Part shown: piece by piece, positions 1-9,514 of the stretch
Position numbering within the stretch: the stretch's first letter is position 1
How the letters are laid out: each line of letters opens with the position of its first letter
From: Flavobacterium sp. RSP15
GTDB taxonomy: Bacteria > Bacteroidota > Bacteroidia > Flavobacteriales > Flavobacteriaceae
DNA length: 64,000 bases
NCBI RefSeq assembly: GCF_003968755.1
Contig: NZ_RYDL01000013.1
Coordinates: 1-64,000, forward strand
Reading direction: 5' to 3'
Position numbers and translations under genes: made by a program
The notes under the pieces: model-generated
The model's input: the letters and a program-made list of their open reading frames with translations, nothing else
Told to the model about the DNA's origin: nothing
The model's database searches: none

Positions 1-16
1 CGCCTTTCTTTATTGG

Positions 17-49
17 AACCCCAGTCTGAAAAGACTGGGGTTCTTTTGT
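17..49 (+). terminator. Rho-independent terminator
   Basis: An 11-bp perfect stem (AACCCCAGTCT / AGACTGGGGTT) with a GAAA loop at 17-42 is followed by a T-rich tract. It probably ends a plus-strand gene lying before the window. The facing phosphatase gene ends at 84, so it may serve both. Confidence 0.85.
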
Positions 50-83
50 TTATAGATACCACGTGTTCGCCATGCGGCTTTCT

Positions 84-1145
84 TTATTTTCTAAAACTAA
101 TTTCATCCAGCCCAATTGTGTATTCTGCACGTTGATTATTGTTGACATCCCAAATTTCCATTTTTATTTCAGGAATTTTCTTTTTCCAACTAATTGTCAA
201 TAAGCCAAAATGGTTATCCATAATAGGGCCTTCAATTCTATTTTTGTTGGGTGTCGCAAAGTGCCAAGTGGAGGAAAGTCCGCTGGAGGTAAAGTCGTAA
301 ATAGGATATAATTCGGGTTCTGTAAGTTTAGAAATTTCACCATAATGAACGTCTCCGGTCAAAAACAAAATACCGTTTGCTTTGGTTTTCTTGATTAGAT
401 CTAATAATCTTTGTTGCTCCAGTGGAAAATTAGCCCAGCCTTCATACCCGTTGTACTCAATCCCAAACTGGGATCCTGAACCAATTAGGCGAAGATCAGC
501 TGGTTTTTGTAGTTCTGTTTCTAACCATTTCCACTGTTCGGCTCCTAGGTATGTGGAATCCGGGTTTTGTACTGGTGCATAGTCCAAGGAGTAAAAATAA
601 CGTTTGTCATCCTTAAATTCGTTATTATATAGCTTGTAATCATCCCGGAAAGTACGGTTGTCTAACAGGATAATCTGTACTTTTTTGCCTTTAGTTTCAT
701 ACAAATAAGAGGTATATATTCCCTCGTGTTTTCGTCTTTCGGAAGCTATAGGTTCTTCAAAAAAATTAAGAAAAAGTTCTTTTGATTCTTTCTTTTTGGG
801 ATAATGCCTTCCTGCATCATTTTGGCCGTAGTCGTGATCATCCCAAGTAGCTATGATAGGCATATTTTTTTTCAAATTTTGAAAAGTAGGTTTAGCTGCC
901 AATTGCTCGTATTTTGCTTGCAGTGTGTGCATATTTTCAGTGTCACCGTAAATATTATCTCCAAGAAATATAAATAAATCTGGTTGGTGTTTTACCACGA
1001 CATCAAAAATAGACAGGGAATTACTTTGGTTTGAACACGATCCAAAAGCAATTTTTGAAAGGTTCTTTTGCGAGTAACCATTGGAGGAAAGCAATGTTAA
1101 AGCTGCTAAAAACAAGGGTATTTTAAAGAGATTATTTTGAATCAT
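84..1145 (-). CDS. PhoD-like alkaline phosphatase / metallophosphatase
   Basis: A 353-residue secreted metallophosphoesterase of the alkaline phosphatase D family, expected to hydrolyse phosphomono- or diesters outside the cytoplasm. Residues 1-25 look like a signal peptide ending SNGYSQ. Metal-site motifs typical of PhoD are visible in order: GSC at 35-37, GDN at 62-64, WDDHDYG at 101-107, and a late GDVHYGE. It is shorter than classical PhoD enzymes and lacks an obvious N-terminal PhoD_N domain, as is common for Bacteroidota members. It stands alone, convergent with whatever lies to the left. Substrate is not readable from the sequence. Confidence 0.9.
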   Translation of the reverse strand: MIQNNLFKIPLFLAALTLLSSNGYSQKNLSKIAFGSCSNQSNSLSIFDVVVKHQPDLFIFLGDNIYGDTENMHTLQAKYEQLAAKPTFQNLKKNMPIIATWDDHDYGQNDAGRHYPKKKESKELFLNFFEEPIASERRKHEGIYTSYLYETKGKKVQIILLDNRTFRDDYKLYNNEFKDDKRYFYSLDYAPVQNPDSTYLGAEQWKWLETELQKPADLRLIGSGSQFGIEYNGYEGWANFPLEQQRLLDLIKKTKANGILFLTGDVHYGEISKLTEPELYPIYDFTSSGLSSTWHFATPNKNRIEGPIMDNHFGLLTISWKKKIPEIKMEIWDVNNNQRAEYTIGLDEISFRK

Positions 1146-1491
1146 TTTTTATTGTTTTGTTTTATAATTGTATTTAAAAGGAGATTGGTTGTCCAAAAAA
1201 ATTAATGCTTCTCTACAAATCACATGGTGACTTTTAGAAGGTATTTTTAAACGGTGACAATTAAAAATATAGGTTTGAGTAATAATTTTAAACTTAATTA
1301 TAAAAAAAAATCTTCTCAAATGTAATAAAAAAAAAAGATCTAACTAAAATCACATTATAAACGTATTGTTACTATATTGCCTAAAAACAGATTGGTTGGC
1401 TGTTAATTAAAAGTTAAACCAATAGATTATATGTAATTTACAAGTGCTAAAATTTATTTTTGATATTGATTAACTAATAAAAAACCTATTA
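1146..1491. other. Intergenic region, divergent promoters
   Basis: A 346-bp AT-rich gap between two divergent genes. It holds poly-A tracts around 1302-1340 and one clear -7-like element (1455-1462) facing the protease gene. I see no ORF or RNA gene. Confidence 0.6.
1455..1462 (+). promoter_or_regulatory. -7 element of Bacteroidota promoter (TATTTTTG)
   Basis: TATTTTTG matches the TAnnTTTG -7 consensus and lies 29 bases before the metalloprotease start. No good TTG/TTTG -33 element is seen at the usual spacing, so this is a moderate call. Confidence 0.45.
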
Positions 1492-3960
1492 ATGAAGAAA
1501 TTTTTCATTTTAACTTCAATCGCAGCATTAATGCTTGTGCCTACAACCCAATTTGCACAATCGAAAAGAAAAAAAGATAAAAACACCACTGTAGCCCCTC
1601 CTCCAGAAAAGAAACCAGAAGCTACCATCAAAGAATACAGCAAGGTGATTACGAAAGACGCCGTTTCTGACGAAGGTTTGTTTATGGTACACAAAGTGGA
1701 CAAAAAATATTTTTTCGAAATCCCGAATAAATACTTGGATAAAGACATGCTTTTGGTAAGTAGGTTGGCTAAATTACCGGCTAATTTAGGAGGCGGATAT
1801 GTAAATGCGGGTTCCGAAACCAATGAACAATTAATTATCTGGCATCGTTTTCAGGACAAAATTCTGATCAAATTAAAATCATTTAGTGCCGTTGCCAATG
1901 ACAGTTTACCCATTAGTATTTCAGTAAAATCAAATAATTATGAACCTACTTTATTTGCTTTTGATATTGTAGCATTTAGTAAAGATTCGTTAAATACCGT
2001 TATTGATGTGACTAAATTTTATAGCACTGACGTTAAATCAATCAGTGGTTTATCTAGTGAAATGAGAGAAACCTATAAAGTAAAAGGTCTCGATGAATCC
2101 CGTAGTTTTATCAATACGATGAAAAGTTATCCTATGAATATTGAAGTGGTTCAGGATTTTACTTACAATGCATCTAAACCGCCTGTTCAGGAAGATGCAG
2201 AAACAATTAGTATCCAAATGAATCAATCGATGATTCTGTTGCCGGAAAAGCCGATGCAACCCAGATTAGCAGATCCGCGAGTGGGTTGGTTTACCATGAG
2301 CCAGATTGATTATGGAAGTAATGAATTGAAATCCGACAGTAAAACCTATATCCGCCGTTGGAAATTGGAACCAAAAGATCCTGTCGCTTACGCAAAAGGT
2401 GAACTGGTAGAACCCATCAAACCTATTGTGTACTACTTAGATCCTGCCACGCCTGAAAAACTACGCAAATACATCAAACAAGGAATTGAAGATTGGCAAA
2501 AGCCTTTTGAAACTGCTGGTTTTAAAAATGCAATTATTGCCAAAGACGCGCCTACTAAAGACGAGGATCCTGATTTTAGCCCGGAAGACATTCGGTATTC
2601 TGTGATTCGTTATGTAGCGAGTACGACGCGTAATGCGGTTGGACCAAGTGTTTCTGATCCCAGAACGGGAGAAATTATCGAGAGTGACGTAATTTGGTAC
2701 CACAATCATTTGCGTTCCTACAGAAACCGTTATTTGTTAGAAACCGGAGCAGCAAATCCTTCAGCAAGAACCTTGAATACCACTGACGAAGAAATGGGTG
2801 AAATGATGCGCATGGTTATTGCACATGAAGTAGGGCATGCGCTTGGTTTTCCTCATAATATGGGAGCGAGTTGTGCGTATGATACTGAGAATTACAGAGA
2901 CGGTGCCTTTACTCAAAAAAATGGAATTGCAGCGAGTTTGATGGATTATGCCCGTTTTAATTATATCGCTCAACCTGGAGATAAAGACATTCGTTTCATA
3001 CGCCAGATGGGGCCTTACGATCATTATGCTACCAATTGGGGCTATAGAGTCATTCCTAATGCCTCTTCTCCGGAAGTAGAAGTGCCTATTTTAGACCAAT
3101 GGATTATGGAAAAAGCAGGAAACCCTGTTTATAAATATGGGAAACAAAGTAGTAGTTTTGATCCAACTTCACAAACGGAAGATATTGGAAATAATTCCAT
3201 GAAAGCAAGTTCATACGGACTTAAAAACTTGCAATATGTAGCTTCTCATTTATCAGAATGGACGAGTGATGTGACTAATAACTATGAGGATTTAGACGAA
3301 TTATACAAAGAAATGCTGGATGTCTGGAGTAGATATGTGGGACATGTGGTAACGAATGTGGGCGGTGTTTATGAAACAACCAAAAAGCCAAACCAAACCG
3401 GAAATATTTATGAAATTGTACCAAAAGCAAAACAACAAGAAGCCATGCAATGGTTACAAGCCAATGCTTTTACTTCTCCAACGTGGTTGGTGAATGTAAG
3501 TACATTGAAAAATATTGATTACTCCGGTTACACAGAACGTTTTCGAAATTTACAAGCCAGACATTTGAATGCTATGTTGAGTTTTGAACGAATTGGTCGA
3601 TTGATGGATGCGGAAATAATGGGAACTACTAATTATAAAGCATTAGATCTATTGAGTGATATGCGTAAAGGAATTTGGAAAGAAGCCAATTTAGCTTCGA
3701 ATGTGACTATTTACAGAAGAAATTTGCAACGCGCATACATTGAAAGAATGAGTTATCTGATGAAAGAAGAAATTAAATCCGGACGTTCTTCTGACTATTA
3801 TAATGTGGCTCAGTCCGATGTGAGAGGATTGGTGAGAGGCGAGTTAAATGTATTAAAAACCATCTTAGCAGTTGCTAAAACCAGAGTTGTAAATGCAGAA
3901 ACAAGATACCATTATGAAGACGCGATTAAAAGAATTGAATTGATTTTAAATCCAAAATAA
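1492..3960 (+). CDS. Secreted zinc-dependent metalloprotease (DUF5117/DUF5118 type)
   Basis: An 822-residue exported protein. Residues 1-22 form a signal peptide ending QFAQ. The metzincin zinc signature HEVGHALGFPH lies at 445-455 (zinc ligands H445, H449, H455; catalytic E446), and the Met-turn follows in SLMDY with M484. The region before it fits the DUF5117/DUF5118 arrangement of large Bacteroidota proteases of unknown physiological substrate. It is a single-gene unit closed by a strong hairpin just downstream. Protease class is firmly supported; the biological target is not. Confidence 0.92.
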   Translation: MKKFFILTSIAALMLVPTTQFAQSKRKKDKNTTVAPPPEKKPEATIKEYSKVITKDAVSDEGLFMVHKVDKKYFFEIPNKYLDKDMLLVSRLAKLPANLGGGYVNAGSETNEQLIIWHRFQDKILIKLKSFSAVANDSLPISISVKSNNYEPTLFAFDIVAFSKDSLNTVIDVTKFYSTDVKSISGLSSEMRETYKVKGLDESRSFINTMKSYPMNIEVVQDFTYNASKPPVQEDAETISIQMNQSMILLPEKPMQPRLADPRVGWFTMSQIDYGSNELKSDSKTYIRRWKLEPKDPVAYAKGELVEPIKPIVYYLDPATPEKLRKYIKQGIEDWQKPFETAGFKNAIIAKDAPTKDEDPDFSPEDIRYSVIRYVASTTRNAVGPSVSDPRTGEIIESDVIWYHNHLRSYRNRYLLETGAANPSARTLNTTDEEMGEMMRMVIAHEVGHALGFPHNMGASCAYDTENYRDGAFTQKNGIAASLMDYARFNYIAQPGDKDIRFIRQMGPYDHYATNWGYRVIPNASSPEVEVPILDQWIMEKAGNPVYKYGKQSSSFDPTSQTEDIGNNSMKASSYGLKNLQYVASHLSEWTSDVTNNYEDLDELYKEMLDVWSRYVGHVVTNVGGVYETTKKPNQTGNIYEIVPKAKQQEAMQWLQANAFTSPTWLVNVSTLKNIDYSGYTERFRNLQARHLNAMLSFERIGRLMDAEIMGTTNYKALDLLSDMRKGIWKEANLASNVTIYRRNLQRAYIERMSYLMKEEIKSGRSSDYYNVAQSDVRGLVRGELNVLKTILAVAKTRVVNAETRYHYEDAIKRIELILNPK

Positions 3961-3986
3961 TCAAAACTTAGATTCTGTTTTACAAA

Positions 3987-4013
3987 AAAAATCCGCTTTC
4001 GAGCGGATTTTTT
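3987..4013 (+). terminator. Bidirectional terminator hairpin
   Basis: A perfect 11-bp stem (AAAAATCCGCT / AGCGGATTTTT) capped by a stable TTCG tetraloop, with A and T runs on both sides. It sits between two convergent genes and can terminate both. Confidence 0.92.
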
Positions 4014-4050
4014 GGTGTTATAAAAAAAGATTTTATACTATGAAAATGAT

Positions 4051-5469
4051 TTACTTCAAAGGAAATGTAGCTTCGAAAGCCTTAAATCTGGACTCTAAAT
4101 CATTTAGCAATTGTTTTTTTACAGATGCCTCTTTGATGAAACTGTACTGAATGCTGTTGTACACATATTGCTTTATATCTTTATAGGAAACGTCTTTGTA
4201 TCTTTTGGCTAACAAGACATATTGTTCGGTCATATTCGTGCGTAAAATCCCTGCATCATCCGTACTAATTACGATTGGCACGCCAAATTCTTTATATAAA
4301 GTCAATGGATGACGGCTTTCTTTTACTTTCAAAATAAACTCATTGCTTACTAAATTGATTTCGATAGGAATGGTTTTCTTTGCCATATAACGCAGCAAAT
4401 TATACGAATCTTTCTCGTAGGCCATATCTACTCCGTGCCCAATACGGTTGGCTCCTGCAGTATAAACGGCTGATCCAATATGCCACGTTAACTCTTCTGG
4501 TTGTACCAAACCAAGCGTCAACTCGCCGGCGTGCATTGTATATTTTACATTTGGATAACGGGAATGACAGTATTTAAACATTAGCATGTGTAACCAATAA
4601 TCCTTCATCGAGGTTTCTCCATCTTCTGGAGAAACAATGTTAACTCCTGCCATCAGTGAACTTTCATCTGCAGATATGAATGCGATTACCAGATTTTTGA
4701 ATAAATCTACGGGTTCCATAAATCGTAATACAAAATTTTGATACCGCATTGTAAATTGTTTGTCATCGATTTTAAGGTCTTTGTGCAGCTTAGCAACAAA
4801 ATTGGTATTGAAGGCTTTAGCATAGGATTCCGCATCTTTTTTTAGTAGTGAATTGTACACCGAATCCAATGATTTTAAAACTGCGTTTTCATCTTTTGCT
4901 ACTGCTGATTTTCGTAATCTGGAATTGAATTTTGTTAAATCATCGGTATTCATATCGGTTGGGATTGTAGACAATTGGGTTTCAATATAACTGACATTTT
5001 CTGAAATAGCTCTGTTTTTAAGTTCCAATAATCCTTGTCCAAAATTCCCTTTGATGGCCGGTTCGAACTTCATAAATGATTCGAAAAACAACTTGTCGGA
5101 TGGATAATCTACATCATTATAGTCTTTTACAGACCACTTTTGCATAATTTTTTGTTTGTATGCTTCTAATGTTCCGTTATTTTTCAATGTCGAAAAAAAT
5201 TGCCAGTTTCCCGTTGCTGGTTTTTCTTTTAACACATCCATCGTTTCAATATTGAGATAAAAATTGTCTGCAATAGCGCGTTGCAATATGGATTCAGCGT
5301 AAATGGAGCCTGAAAAATGATGATGCAAATCACCGCCTTTTGGCATTTGCGAAAAAAACGCAGTTAATTTTGCTTCATTGTTTCTAATCTTTTCAAAATA
5401 GTCATTCGTTGATTGTGAGTAACTATTATTTAAAAAAAGTGCGAAGAATAAAGTATAGAGTAATTTCAT
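4051..5469 (-). CDS. Secreted adenosine deaminase family protein
   Basis: A 472-residue member of the adenosine/AMP deaminase family with an N-terminal signal peptide (residues 1-19). It should hydrolytically deaminate adenosine or a related purine nucleoside outside the cytoplasm. Visible motifs are LHHHFSG (metal-binding H49 and H51), MHAGE (metal His plus catalytic Glu), RIGHGVD (catalytic His) and STDDAG (Asp pair). It is longer than the roughly 330-residue cytosolic Add enzymes because of an insert after the first motif, which recalls the extracellular ADA2/ADGF group. Exact substrate is inferred. Confidence 0.85.
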   Translation of the reverse strand: MKLLYTLFFALFLNNSYSQSTNDYFEKIRNNEAKLTAFFSQMPKGGDLHHHFSGSIYAESILQRAIADNFYLNIETMDVLKEKPATGNWQFFSTLKNNGTLEAYKQKIMQKWSVKDYNDVDYPSDKLFFESFMKFEPAIKGNFGQGLLELKNRAISENVSYIETQLSTIPTDMNTDDLTKFNSRLRKSAVAKDENAVLKSLDSVYNSLLKKDAESYAKAFNTNFVAKLHKDLKIDDKQFTMRYQNFVLRFMEPVDLFKNLVIAFISADESSLMAGVNIVSPEDGETSMKDYWLHMLMFKYCHSRYPNVKYTMHAGELTLGLVQPEELTWHIGSAVYTAGANRIGHGVDMAYEKDSYNLLRYMAKKTIPIEINLVSNEFILKVKESRHPLTLYKEFGVPIVISTDDAGILRTNMTEQYVLLAKRYKDVSYKDIKQYVYNSIQYSFIKEASVKKQLLNDLESRFKAFEATFPLK

Positions 5470-5647
5470 GATTTTTTAATTGTATTGGTAGTATTTTACT
5501 AGTTCTTTTTCCAAAAATGGTTTTTTGCTTTTAAGCTTTTAATGCAATGGATATTTTTTACGATTGAATCTATTGATGTGGTATTTAAATCCTTGTTTTT
5601 GAAAAAAAGATATACATTTTGCCAAATTTAAGCAATTTCACTTTCTG

Positions 5648-5679
5648 TTTGGTGAAACAATTAAAAAGTTTTATTTTTG
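5648..5679 (+). promoter_or_regulatory. Bacteroidota-type promoter
   Basis: TTTG at 5648-5651 and TATTTTTG at 5672-5679 are separated by 20 bases, close to the TTTG-N19-TAnnTTTG consensus. Transcription would start near 5685, about 155 bases before the SulP start codon. Confidence 0.7.
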
Positions 5680-5687
5680 CAACTCTT

Positions 5688-5732
5688 ATGAAATACGATA
5701 ATCTTATAATCTCTCAAGGTACTCCGCCTTAA
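5688..5732 (+). CDS. Putative leader micro-ORF (14 residues)
   Basis: ATG opens nine bases after the -7 element and encodes MKYDNLIISQGTPP followed by TAA. With the predicted start site near 5685 the mRNA would be nearly leaderless. Ending in Pro-Pro could slow termination. Function, if any, would be in cis regulation of the transporter downstream. It may equally be a chance ORF. Confidence 0.3.
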   Translation: MKYDNLIISQGTPP

Positions 5733-5804
5733 TTTATAGTTTTTAAATCAAAAGAGTTTTCTAAAAACATTTTACCACATTTTTTGTCGATACAACTTCT
5801 TATT

Positions 5805-5846
5805 ATGAAATTGTACCCAAATATTCTTATTATCATTATCACATGA
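5805..5846 (+). CDS. Putative micro-ORF overlapping the SulP start
   Basis: ATG at 5805 encodes MKLYPNILIIIIT and stops at a TGA that shares bases with the SulP ATG (ATGA overlap at 5843-5846). This geometry would allow translational coupling. The repeated isoleucines are unusual, but the ORF is short enough to be accidental. Confidence 0.25.
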   Translation: MKLYPNILIIIIT

Positions 5847-7375
5847 AAAAAGTATTTAACTTATTTGATTTTTCACGGCAAGTCAATTACAAAACAGAAA
5901 TTTTAGCAGGATTAACCGTGGCTATGACTATGATTCCGGAATCATTATCTTTTGCTATTGTAGCTGGTTTTCCTCCGTTGATGGGCTTATATGCTTCTTT
6001 TATTGCGGGATTGATTACAGCCGTTTTTGGAGGAAGACCGGGAATGATTTCCGGAGGAGCAGGAGCAACAGTAATTGTTCTAATAGCTTTAATGAATTCA
6101 AATGGAATAGAATATGTTCTTGCAGCAGTTGCTTTGGCCGGAATTTTACAAATTTTAGTAGGGCTTTTTAAACTTGGAAAATTTATCCGACTGGTGCCAC
6201 AACCCGTTATGTTTGGTTTTGTGAATGGATTAGCCGTCATTATTTTTATGTCGCAATTGGATCAATTCAAAACCTTTGTAAATGGTAAAAGCGAATGGCT
6301 TTCTGGAACATCTTTCTTTATTATGGCAGGGTTAGTTGCATTGACAATAGCAATTGTGGTGTTGCTACCCAGACTAACAAAAGCAGTTCCATCTTCATTA
6401 GTGGCAATTATTGTGGTATTTGGACTGGTTTTTTTCTTTGGAATCGAGACCAAAACGGTGCGGGATATTGCTTCCGTAAGTGGCGGTTTTCCACCTTTTC
6501 ATATTCCTAATATTCCTCTTAACCTGCAAACGTTACAAATAATATTTCCTTACGCATTAATCATGGCTTCTGTGGGATTGACAGAAGGATTATTGACCTT
6601 GAATTTAGTCGATGAAATAACTGAAACAAAAGGCAAAGGAAATAAAGAGTGTATCGCCCAAGGAAGTGCTAATATTTTGAATGGTTTTTTCTTTGGAATG
6701 GGCGGTTGCCCTATGATTGCACAAACATTAGTTAATCTTTCGGCGGGTTCCAGAGCGCGATTATCGGGAATCATTGCTGCACTAACCATACTTGTAATTA
6801 TTTTGTTTGGTGCTCCAATAATTGAACAGTTGCCTATGGCGGCTCTGGTTGGTGTCATGATTATGGTAGCAATTGGAACATTTGAGTGGGCGAGTTTCAG
6901 AATCATCAACAAAATGCCAAAGCACGATATTTTTGTTGGTATTTTAGTGGCACTAATTACAATAATCTTACATAATTTAGCTTTAGCCGTCTTAGTTGGA
7001 GTCATCATTTCTGCATTAGTTTTCTCTTGGGAAAGCGCTAAAAGAATTAGGGCTAAAAAATACCTAGATGATAAAGGAGTGAAGCATTACGAAATTTATG
7101 GGCCTTTATTTTTTGCTTCAACAACCGCTTTTTTGGAAAAATTTGATATTTTGAATGATCCAAACGAAGTCATTATTGATTTTAAAGAAAGTAAAATTAC
7201 CGATATGAGTGCTATTGATGCCGTAAATAAAATTACAGAGCGGTATGCAAAAGTCGATAAAACGGTTCATTTGCGACATTTAAGCGAAGATTGTAGAGTG
7301 TTATTAAAAAACGCGGATAGCGTAATTGACGTAAATATTTTGGAAGATCCTACTTATAAAGTTGTTGTTGACTAG
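5843..7375 (+). CDS. SulP family inorganic anion transporter with STAS domain
   Basis: A 510-residue inner-membrane protein of the SulP/SLC26 family. The N-terminal 400 residues are a series of hydrophobic helices beginning with the conserved TVAMTMIPESLSFAIVAG segment, and include GMGGCPMIAQT. The C-terminal part, from about residue 405, is a STAS domain with the IIDFKESKITDMSAIDA core. Family members carry sulfate, bicarbonate or other anions; the sequence does not say which. It has its own long leader and appears to be transcribed alone. Confidence 0.92.
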   Translation: MKKVFNLFDFSRQVNYKTEILAGLTVAMTMIPESLSFAIVAGFPPLMGLYASFIAGLITAVFGGRPGMISGGAGATVIVLIALMNSNGIEYVLAAVALAGILQILVGLFKLGKFIRLVPQPVMFGFVNGLAVIIFMSQLDQFKTFVNGKSEWLSGTSFFIMAGLVALTIAIVVLLPRLTKAVPSSLVAIIVVFGLVFFFGIETKTVRDIASVSGGFPPFHIPNIPLNLQTLQIIFPYALIMASVGLTEGLLTLNLVDEITETKGKGNKECIAQGSANILNGFFFGMGGCPMIAQTLVNLSAGSRARLSGIIAALTILVIILFGAPIIEQLPMAALVGVMIMVAIGTFEWASFRIINKMPKHDIFVGILVALITIILHNLALAVLVGVIISALVFSWESAKRIRAKKYLDDKGVKHYEIYGPLFFASTTAFLEKFDILNDPNEVIIDFKESKITDMSAIDAVNKITERYAKVDKTVHLRHLSEDCRVLLKNADSVIDVNILEDPTYKVVVD

Positions 7376-7494
7376 CTTTACAACTTGAAGCAACTCAAAA
7401 AAGAATAGCCACAGATTCGCTAATTTTATATCTTTATCCGAATTACAATCGTTAAAAATATAGCGATAATCTTACTTCGTATTTTTATAATAAG

Positions 7495-8733
7495 CTATAC
7501 TTTCATCGCCTCTGCAGCTAATCGTCCTGTTTTCAGAGCAGCATTGATAGAACCATTGAGTAAGTTGTCGCCACAAATGAACAGCGTATCTGATATTTTT
7601 ATTTCCGAAACAGCAATCGTATTTCGCACACTTGCCTGATTAGGCAAAGCATAGTCAATGCGATACGCCTTTAGAATTTTCCACGAACTTACTTTTTCAC
7701 CATACCATTGTTTCAGCTCTTGTTTCATGTTTGCAGCCAAAGTCGCATCGTCAATAGGTGGGATTCCATTGTAGGAAACGGATATAAGCACTTTTCCTTC
7801 TGGCGCATAGGCTTTAGAAACATTGGAGACCACAGTCATATTATTCACCCATTTTTTATTAGGAGAGGCATTTAAAACTACAACCGCTTTGTCAGTAGGC
7901 GCCTCGTTAGCTTCAAAATATATATTGGTTACCTGACGCGAGGTCATTTTTTGTTTCGGAAAGAATTTTTGGGTAAGTTTGTTTGCGGTCGTAGCCAAAA
8001 GGATTTGGTTGGCTTCGATAACGGTTCCGTCTGCCGTAATTACGGTATTTTCATTAATAGCAGTTACATGTGTATGGCATTGAATATTGCCTTCTGGAAG
8101 CATGGCAACTAATTGTTTTGGGATTTCTTCCATTCCTAATTCAGGAACGGCCACATCACCATCCGAAAACATTTTCATCACAAAATCGAACATTCTGCTG
8201 GAAGTTTGCAGTTCGTCTTCTAAAAAGATGCCAGAAAGGAAAGGCGCATAAAAACGTTGAATCATTTTTGGACTAAAACCATAATCAATCAATTGTTTGC
8301 TGGTAGCTTGTTCTGGTTGTTCGAAAATTTCGTCAATTGTTAATTTTTGAAGTTTATTTTTTAACCAAAGTGTATTTATTTTATCTTTTAAAGTGCCAAC
8401 GGGAGCAAAAAGAGTGGCAAGTGCCGCTGACGGTCTTCGGAATGGATCTGCAATTTCAAAACTTCCTTCGTCATACAGCACGGTGGCTCCGGGTAACATT
8501 TTTTTTAAATTCAAAGCCTTGTAATCAAGTAATGACTGTGTTTCTGGATAAGCCGTTAACAGTACTTGAAAACCTCTGTCTAAAAGAAAGCCCTCATGGG
8601 AATCCGTTTTTATTCTTCCGCCCGCGCGATCAGTGGCTTCCAGAAGAAGTACTTTTCGACCCTGACGGTGCAAATGAACTGCTGCGGATAATCCCGCCAA
8701 TCCCGCTCCCACAATAATTACATCCTGTTTCAT
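7495..8733 (-). CDS. FAD-dependent amine oxidase family oxidoreductase
   Basis: A 412-residue flavoprotein. The Rossmann dinucleotide fold is clear: GAGLAG at 9-14, an acidic residue ending the second strand at E32, and GGR at 38-40. The C-terminal FAD motif is visible as CGDNLLNGSINAALKTGRLAA. Overall arrangement matches amine oxidase/phytoene-desaturase-like proteins (NAD(P)/FAD-dependent oxidoreductases). No carotenoid genes are adjacent, so the substrate is unknown. A TATTTTTG element lies on the same strand just upstream (8756-8763). Confidence 0.85.
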   Translation of the reverse strand: MKQDVIIVGAGLAGLSAAVHLHRQGRKVLLLEATDRAGGRIKTDSHEGFLLDRGFQVLLTAYPETQSLLDYKALNLKKMLPGATVLYDEGSFEIADPFRRPSAALATLFAPVGTLKDKINTLWLKNKLQKLTIDEIFEQPEQATSKQLIDYGFSPKMIQRFYAPFLSGIFLEDELQTSSRMFDFVMKMFSDGDVAVPELGMEEIPKQLVAMLPEGNIQCHTHVTAINENTVITADGTVIEANQILLATTANKLTQKFFPKQKMTSRQVTNIYFEANEAPTDKAVVVLNASPNKKWVNNMTVVSNVSKAYAPEGKVLISVSYNGIPPIDDATLAANMKQELKQWYGEKVSSWKILKAYRIDYALPNQASVRNTIAVSEIKISDTLFICGDNLLNGSINAALKTGRLAAEAMKV

Positions 8734-8814
8734 AGCTTATTAATAATATTTGGCACAAAAATAAGCCAAAAAGCGTTTTAGTGTCACTGAAAGAAACTAC
8801 AATTTAAATTTTGA

Positions 8815-9342
8815 TTATTGTTGCTGTATTTGAAATTGCATCATTAAATCAGTTTGTTCGTCATTTCCTAAGCTAAAAATATGTTTGTCAAATACAACAA
8901 ATTCATTTTTAGTATAAAATCGAATGGCTCGGTGATTTTCTTCCCAGACACCAAGCCAAATATAATCAACGCCAGTGCGTTGTGCAATCTTTTTCACTTC
9001 GTTCAGCAACAGTCGCCCAATGTTTTTACCATGAAAAGTTTGTAAAACATAAATCCGATGTATTTCTAAAGCATTTTTGTTTATATTTTCCGTTTGAGCA
9101 TCACCAATGTTTATTTTTAAATATCCAACGATATTTGATTTTGAAATGGCTATATAAAAAAGGGAATTGGGATTATTTATTTCAGTTGTTAATTGTACTG
9201 CATTGAAGTTTTTTTCGATGTAATTAGTGATGTTTTCAGGGGTGTTTACAGCAGCATAAGTCGCTGTAAATGTTTGGATACTTATCTTTTGTAGTTCTTT
9301 AAGATCAGCGATTGTAGCTTTTCTAATTTCAATTAGATTCAT
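8815..9342 (-). CDS. GNAT family N-acetyltransferase
   Basis: A 175-residue protein with GNAT fold features: an N-terminal IRKATIADLKELQKIS strand-helix, and the acetyl-CoA pyrophosphate loop in YVLQTFHGKNIGRLLLNEV. The C-terminal NHRAIRFYTKNEF motif is also typical. It should transfer an acetyl group from acetyl-CoA to an amine; the acceptor is not predictable. A TATTTTTG element is present upstream on the minus strand at 9376-9383. Confidence 0.85.
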   Translation of the reverse strand: MNLIEIRKATIADLKELQKISIQTFTATYAAVNTPENITNYIEKNFNAVQLTTEINNPNSLFYIAISKSNIVGYLKINIGDAQTENINKNALEIHRIYVLQTFHGKNIGRLLLNEVKKIAQRTGVDYIWLGVWEENHRAIRFYTKNEFVVFDKHIFSLGNDEQTDLMMQFQIQQQ

Positions 9343-9447
9343 GTTGGCCTACTCTTTTGTGTTATTTTTTAAACTCAAAAATACCAAAAAAAAGGTTGCT
9401 AAACTAAATCCTCTAGTACACTATTAAACAAATTAGTTTAAAGGCTC

Positions 9448-9477
9448 TTGATTTCTTGATTTCAATTAGTACTTTTG
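9448..9477 (+). promoter_or_regulatory. Promoter of yaaA
   Basis: TTG at 9448-9450 and TACTTTTG at 9470-9477 are separated by 19 bases, an almost ideal match to the Bacteroidota housekeeping consensus. The predicted start near 9483 leaves about 30 bases of leader. Confidence 0.75.
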
Positions 9478-9514
9478 GGAGAATTAATAAAAAGCGCTCG
9501 AAAGAGTAATGTGT

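Larger units (their letters stand above)
5470..5842. other. Long leader region upstream of the SulP gene
   Basis: A 373-bp gap between divergent genes. It contains a good plus-strand promoter (5648-5679), a 14-codon ORF starting almost at the predicted transcription start, and a second 13-codon ORF overlapping the SulP start. No terminator-like hairpin is evident by eye. Confidence 0.6.

Noticed and set aside
382..582. A 66-codon plus-strand frame within the phosphatase gene
   Set aside because: It lies wholly inside the PhoD-like gene on the other strand and has a composition (Cys/Ser/Trp-rich) typical of antisense frames.
5887..7008. Minus-strand frames of 117 and 152 codons inside sulP
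   Set aside because: They mirror hydrophobic codons of the transporter and show Pro/Ile/Thr-rich antisense composition with no family match.
8337..8717. A 126-codon plus-strand frame inside the amine oxidase gene
   Set aside because: Antisense to a well-supported flavoprotein gene; no recognisable domain.
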